Positions 60,775 through 64,000 of a stretch of DNA of 64,000 nt are shown one piece after another. Source of the stretch: Bacilli bacterium (lineage in GTDB: Bacteria > Bacillota_I > Bacilli_A > RF39 > UBA660). The translations under genes were made by a program, and so were the position numbers. The notes under the pieces are model-generated. The model ran no database searches. It saw only the letters and a list, made by a program, of their open reading frames with translations, and was not told the DNA's origin. Numbering within the stretch: the first letter of the stretch is position 1; every line of letters starts with the position of its first letter. The DNA lies in the NCBI GenBank assembly GCA_017511805.1, contig JAFWJA010000015.1:191098-255097 (forward strand). Reading direction: 5' to 3'.

Positions 60775-61695
60775 TTATAATAATTCATAAAAATCTGTTA
60801 TATTTATATCATCCAGATTAGTTGGTTCTATAGAGCATTTTAATGCCCCATCTTTCTTTTCTATTAGTTTAACTCTATAATTTATACCTAAGTCTATTTT
60901 AGGAGCTAAATAGCAGGCATAAAAGCTATCTACGTATCCAATATGATTATTATTTATATCAGTTACTTTAATGGCATTATTATCATATTTATTATCTTTT
61001 TCTCTTATTAGTATTAGTTCATCATTTATATTTAGTTTATTAACAAATGGTATTCTTTCTTTTATATTAATACCTACTATATCTATATATTCTAATTTAG
61101 TGGGTTTACTATCTTCCCAATTATCAATTTTATCTTTATATTTTTTCTCTATTAATGAATATATATCATTATCTATTATTTTTATTATTTCTTTTGGATA
61201 TAGTTCTTTAAATCTTTTTAAATTATGAAGACTTCTATAATTTAAATGACCTTTTACTTCTATTATAGTGCCATCTTCTAATATAAAATCTGGTAAATAT
61301 GAAGGTGAAGCAAATCTATATTTAGAATTTGGAAATAATCTAAATGCTTCGCGTTCATATTTATATTTAATATTTTGATATTCAAATACTCTTATTATAT
61401 TAGATTCCCATGCTGATCTTACATCTTCTTCTATATCTCCTCTTTTTCCTTTTTTAAATCTAGATGAATAGTGTTCTATTAATTCATCACTATTTTCTTT
61501 TATGTTATTTTCTTTTAAATAGATATATTTACATTCAGGATAATTAAAACACGCTACTATATCTCCTCTTTTTCCTATTCTTAATACTAAATTGCTACCA
61601 CATTTAGGACATTTTTCATCTATTATTTCTTGTTTTTTTATCAAATTCATATCTTCAGGTATATGACTTTTAATTGTTTTTATTTCATCATTCAT
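60775..61695 (-). CDS. Zn-ribbon, PDDEXK nuclease and HIRAN domain protein
   Basis: Encodes 306 residues from the ATG at 61695; an earlier GTG is inside the AGGTGAT ribosome binding site. Residues 29-55 are a topoisomerase-type zinc ribbon (C29, C32, C49, C55). Residues about 94-150 form a PDDEXK core: SAWESNIIR with Glu97, Glu114, LPDF with Asp136 and IIEVKG with Glu146/Lys148. Residues about 204-290 resemble HIRAN (DIVGINIKERIPF, REKDNKYDNNAIKV, HIGYVDS), which binds 3' DNA ends. All catalytic residues are present. This three-part layout suggests a nuclease aimed at DNA ends or single-stranded DNA; no characterised relative is known to me. Confidence 0.8.
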   Translation of the reverse strand: MNDEIKTIKSHIPEDMNLIKKQEIIDEKCPKCGSNLVLRIGKRGDIVACFNYPECKYIYLKENNIKENSDELIEHYSSRFKKGKRGDIEEDVRSAWESNIIRVFEYQNIKYKYEREAFRLFPNSKYRFASPSYLPDFILEDGTIIEVKGHLNYRSLHNLKRFKELYPKEIIKIIDNDIYSLIEKKYKDKIDNWEDSKPTKLEYIDIVGINIKERIPFVNKLNINDELILIREKDNKYDNNAIKVTDINNNHIGYVDSFYACYLAPKIDLGINYRVKLIEKKDGALKCSIEPTNLDDINITDFYELL

Positions 61696-61715
61696 GAAAA
61701 TCACCTACCATTAGA

Positions 61716-61744
61716 ATAGTAGCAAATAATAAAACTGTAGTCAA
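61716..61744 (-). promoter_or_regulatory. Sigma-A promoter of the nuclease gene
   Basis: On the minus strand TTGACT (61739-61744), 17-base spacer, TACTAT (61716-61721). Confidence 0.7.
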
Positions 61745-61754
61745 ATAAAAAAAA

Positions 61755-62600
61755 TTAATAATTATCTTTATATGCAAGTAAATCAATATTTTTATTATTA
61801 CATAATAAATTCATTTGATTTCTTGCTGATTCATTTAATCTTATTAATCTTTCTTTTTGAGATATATTATCTTTAATTAGAACTGAATTAGTTATTTCTA
61901 GGTTATTTAGTATTATTAAGTGAATTAGGTCTGTATAATCTCTTATATTTCCTGTTTTAGCTAGATCTGGATTATTATCTCTCCATTCTTTTGCAGTCAT
62001 ACCAAATAATGCTACGTTTATTACATCTGCTTCTTCTGCATATACAAAATGTAGTTGTTTATCTGTTAATGTAGGTACTATGTAGTTTTTAATTGCATCT
62101 GTATGTATCAAATAATTAACTTTTGCAAGTGTTCTATTTGCACTCCATTCTATTTTATTTTGATATGCTTCATTTTTCTTTAATCTTTGAAATTCTTGTA
62201 TTAGATATAGTTTAAATTCAGGTGATAACCAACTTGCAAATTCAAAAGCAATGTCTGGATGAGCAAATGTACCACTATCATATCTTCCAGATTTAGATAT
62301 TATTCCAATAGCGTTAGTATTCTTAATCCATTTAGATGGTGACATTTTAAATGTATTACTTCCCGCTTCATTTTTAAACGGAGCGAATTCGCCCCTGTTA
62401 AAATTTGGATTATTTATATTTTCCCATAATCCTAAATATGAAATGACTTCTTTGTTTCTCATCCAATCCCTTATAGGAAGCCTAGGTTCATTTTTATCAG
62501 CATATCTAGCTAAATCCGTTAATGAAATATATTCTATATTATTAATTCTAATAATTTTTATATCTAAATTATTTACTTTTATAGTTGAATTAATGTTCAT
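61755..62600 (-). CDS. KilA-N domain protein
   Basis: Encodes 281 residues from the ATG at 62600, after GGGAGGTGA. The KilA-N DNA-binding domain (about 10-140) is clear: YISLTDLARYADKNEPRLPI, then WIKNTNAIGI, GTFAHPDIAFEFASWLSPEF and LIQEFQRLK. The C-terminal half is helical, with LTDKQLHFVYAEEADVINVA and MTAKEWR. Such proteins come mainly from phages and integrated elements, where they act as antirepressors or regulators. It is the clearest mobile-element mark in the 59-62.6 kb island. Confidence 0.92.
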   Translation of the reverse strand: MNINSTIKVNNLDIKIIRINNIEYISLTDLARYADKNEPRLPIRDWMRNKEVISYLGLWENINNPNFNRGEFAPFKNEAGSNTFKMSPSKWIKNTNAIGIISKSGRYDSGTFAHPDIAFEFASWLSPEFKLYLIQEFQRLKKNEAYQNKIEWSANRTLAKVNYLIHTDAIKNYIVPTLTDKQLHFVYAEEADVINVALFGMTAKEWRDNNPDLAKTGNIRDYTDLIHLIILNNLEITNSVLIKDNISQKERLIRLNESARNQMNLLCNNKNIDLLAYKDNY

Positions 62601-62670
62601 GAGTTCACCTCCCTTCATACTTTATATTCTCTGTATGGAAGGAAATTCCCCTAATTCTAGGATAAAAAAA

Positions 62671-62691
62671 GAAATATTATTCAAATATTTC
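62671..62691 (-). terminator. Rho-independent terminator after the GT4 gene
   Basis: On the minus strand GAAATATT (62684-62691) pairs with AATATTTC (62671-62678), followed by a T-run. It overlaps the gene stop. Confidence 0.8.
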
Positions 62692-63660
62692 TTCCCATTT
62701 ATCTATTTCTAGATTATATTTAAAATCTTTTAAATTGTCTTTTAATATATTCTTAAAATCTAACATTTCTTCAATTGTTTTAGAGTAATTGTTATTATTT
62801 AAATCTACTAGTATTCCATTTACTCCATCTTCTACTTGTTCATAAGCACTTTCAAAGTTAGTTACTACTACTGGTACATCTAATACTTTAGCTTCTGTAA
62901 TACTATTACACCATGATTCATCATCACTTAATTGAACTAAATAATCACTATATTTAACATATGGATATGGATTATCTTTATATCCTACAAATACAACTCT
63001 TTCATATCCTGTAAAGTAACTTTTATATTCTTGTTCTTTCTTTCTTCCTCTACCTACTACATTTAGTATATAAGGCACCTTTTTAGCCTCTAATTCCTTT
63101 ACTAATAATAATAGTCTTTCAAATCCTTTACCAGAGCTTATACGTGATACTACGCATAGTTTTAATACATTATTTGGTACATCTTTTAAAGGATTATTTT
63201 CATTTGCTAGTTCTACTATATTATCATTAATAAAATTATGTATAACAATACCTTCTTTTGCTATATCTAAATGATTCTTAACAGCTTCACTAACACATAT
63301 AAATTTATCAGTATCATTAACAAAGTCTTCATTATCTAATAGACAATCAGGTAATATTCTAGGCATACTATGAATCCAACTATAATATTTATCTGCTTTT
63401 ATTATATTTTTATATTTATAATAATCAAAATATAAATAACACCATACACATATATCACATTTAATATCCATATCATCTTCTATTTTACTTACTTTAGCGT
63501 ATTTAGATATTAAATTAACTACATTTGGGTCTACTATAGTATCATCAAAATAATATACTTCAAATTCATATTTATCATGTAAATTCTTAACTAAATTCTC
63601 TATACATTTTTCAATTCCCCCACTCATAATAGTTTTATTAAATAAAACAATTTTCTTCAT
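62677..63660 (-). CDS. Family 4 glycosyltransferase
   Basis: Encodes 327 residues from the ATG at 63660, after GAGGTGATAA. GT-B fold: N-terminal KIVLFNKTIMSGGIEKCIEN, WIHSMPRILPDCLL, then KLCVVSRISSGKGFERLLLL, NVVGRGRKKEQEYKSY and LSDDESWCNSITEAKVLDVP (donor-binding region). Such transferases occur in capsule loci; this one has its own promoter and is separated from the main operon by the accessory island, which may have inserted between them. Confidence 0.9.
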   Translation of the reverse strand: MKKIVLFNKTIMSGGIEKCIENLVKNLHDKYEFEVYYFDDTIVDPNVVNLISKYAKVSKIEDDMDIKCDICVWCYLYFDYYKYKNIIKADKYYSWIHSMPRILPDCLLDNEDFVNDTDKFICVSEAVKNHLDIAKEGIVIHNFINDNIVELANENNPLKDVPNNVLKLCVVSRISSGKGFERLLLLVKELEAKKVPYILNVVGRGRKKEQEYKSYFTGYERVVFVGYKDNPYPYVKYSDYLVQLSDDESWCNSITEAKVLDVPVVVTNFESAYEQVEDGVNGILVDLNNNNYSKTIEEMLDFKNILKDNLKDFKYNLEIDKWEEIFE

Positions 63661-63683
63661 AGTATTTATCACCTCATACACAC

Positions 63684-63711
63684 ATTATACTACAAAATAT
63701 GAACTAGTCAA
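63684..63711 (-). promoter_or_regulatory. Sigma-A promoter of the GT4 gene
   Basis: On the minus strand TTGACT (63706-63711), 16-base spacer, TATAAT (63684-63689). Confidence 0.8.
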
Positions 63712-63799
63712 ACATTAAGAATTCCTTTATAAAATAAGGGTAAAAAATACCACGAAAAAATTTTTCATTTTAGGTATTGCTTTTTTAAAAATTTTAATA

Positions 63800-63805
63800 T
63801 AAAAT
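63800..63805 (+). promoter_or_regulatory. Possible -10 box of the GT2 gene
   Basis: TAAAAT with TTGCTT (63777-63782) 17 bases upstream. AATACC and GGTATT repeats occur around it (about 63746-63808). Confidence 0.4.
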
Positions 63806-63827
63806 ACCATTTGAAATGAGGGAAAAT

Positions 63828-64000
63828 ATGAAAGTTAGTGTTATTATACCAGCATATAATGAAGAAAAATTCATTGCTAAAGTAATAACTATGGTAAAAA
63901 GAAGCAAAATAGCTGATGAAATAATAGTTGTTGATAATAATTCTAGTGATAATACTTCATTAATTGCTAATGAAAATGGTGCTAAAACTTTCTTTTGTAA
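63828..64000 (+). CDS. Family 2 glycosyltransferase, N-terminal part
   Basis: Starts at the ATG at 63828, after GGGAAA, and runs off the window. The 57 visible residues begin KVSVIIPAYNEEKFIAKVIT and continue IIVVDNNSSDNTSLIA, the nucleotide-sugar binding start of GT2 enzymes. The NEE pattern resembles polyprenyl-phosphate sugar transferases and glucosyl-3-phosphoglycerate synthase-like members, but the rest is needed to decide. Divergent from the GT4 gene. Confidence 0.85.
   Translation, partial: MKVSVIIPAYNEEKFIAKVITMVKRSKIADEIIVVDNNSSDNTSLIANENGAKTFFC

Noticed and set aside
59059..62600. Gabija or another named two-gene defence system
   Set aside because: The OLD protein lacks a UvrD-like helicase partner, and no other characterised gene set was recognised.
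63746..63808. AATACC/GGTATT repeats before the GT2 gene as an operator
   Set aside because: Short, irregularly spaced and AT-rich; not distinguishable from chance here.
1..64000. CRISPR arrays, tRNA or rRNA genes, transposases
   Set aside because: No regularly spaced repeats, cloverleaf-like GC-richer stretches or transposase motifs were seen in a reading by eye; tRNAscan-SE and a repeat finder would settle it.

Overview
The window is a very AT-rich, gene-dense stretch of a low-GC Gram-positive chromosome. TGA is a normal stop here (for example at 9004-9006 and at the end of the 37353-39164 gene), so this is the standard bacterial code, not the Mycoplasma code. T-box leaders, IreB/RuvX/DUF1292, GlmR (YvcK), sporulation genes and a Wzx/Wzy capsule locus point to an uncultured, reduced-genome gut Bacilli lineage (RF39/Erysipelotrichales-like). 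That placement is inference from gene content.

Plus strand, 1-40 kb. Two leucine-rich-repeat proteins open the window. An alanine T-box then precedes cmk, an unknown gene, a compact alaS and mltG. Next comes ireB-ruvX-DUF1292 followed by trmR-trhP1-trhP2 (wobble-uridine hydroxylation and methylation), then greA, tig and lon. A sporulation-linked neighbourhood follows, with an order close to that of Bacillus subtilis: spoVID-like, ysxE-like, a valine T-box with an HD hydrolase and valS, proS, spoIIB-like, radC, mreC, mreD, spoIVFA, spoIVFB and spoIIM. After that come mnmA, glmR, an LRR-transglutaminase protein and an HTH regulator with a candidate operator. Two unlisted small ORFs on the minus strand sit inside the sporulation region. 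One encodes a Tyr/Pro-rich 47-residue protein behind a sequence that fits the sigma-K promoter consensus.

Minus strand, 40-59 kb. This is mainly a cell-envelope polysaccharide locus. In transcription order it runs: PglC/WbaP-type phosphoglycosyl transferase, GT4, polysaccharide pyruvyl transferase, GT4, GT2, Wzy, Wzx, a dead ugd fragment, an accessory patch, VanZ, LCP ligase, a secreted protein, a fused CpsC-CpsD tyrosine kinase and a CpsB phosphatase. The accessory patch (47.2-50.4 kb) holds DUF4145, a retropepsin-like protease, a 5'-truncated PDDEXK nuclease and RhuM/Doc.

Accessory island, 59-62.6 kb. OLD-family ATPase-TOPRIM, a 76-residue protein, a Zn-ribbon/PDDEXK/HIRAN nuclease and a KilA-N protein sit between glycosyltransferase genes. 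This is the best candidate for an undescribed defence or mobile-element module, although each unit appears to have its own promoter.

Two gene-control themes recur. First, leaders are very short, with the ribosome binding site starting only a few bases after the -10 box. Second, terminators are fused to promoters, with the -35 hexamer of the next gene inside the terminator stem (greA, 41.1 kb, 44.4 kb, 59.0 kb). Many SD sequences contain an in-frame GTG, so several starts given here are downstream of the longest ORF. No tRNA, rRNA, CRISPR array or transposase was seen.
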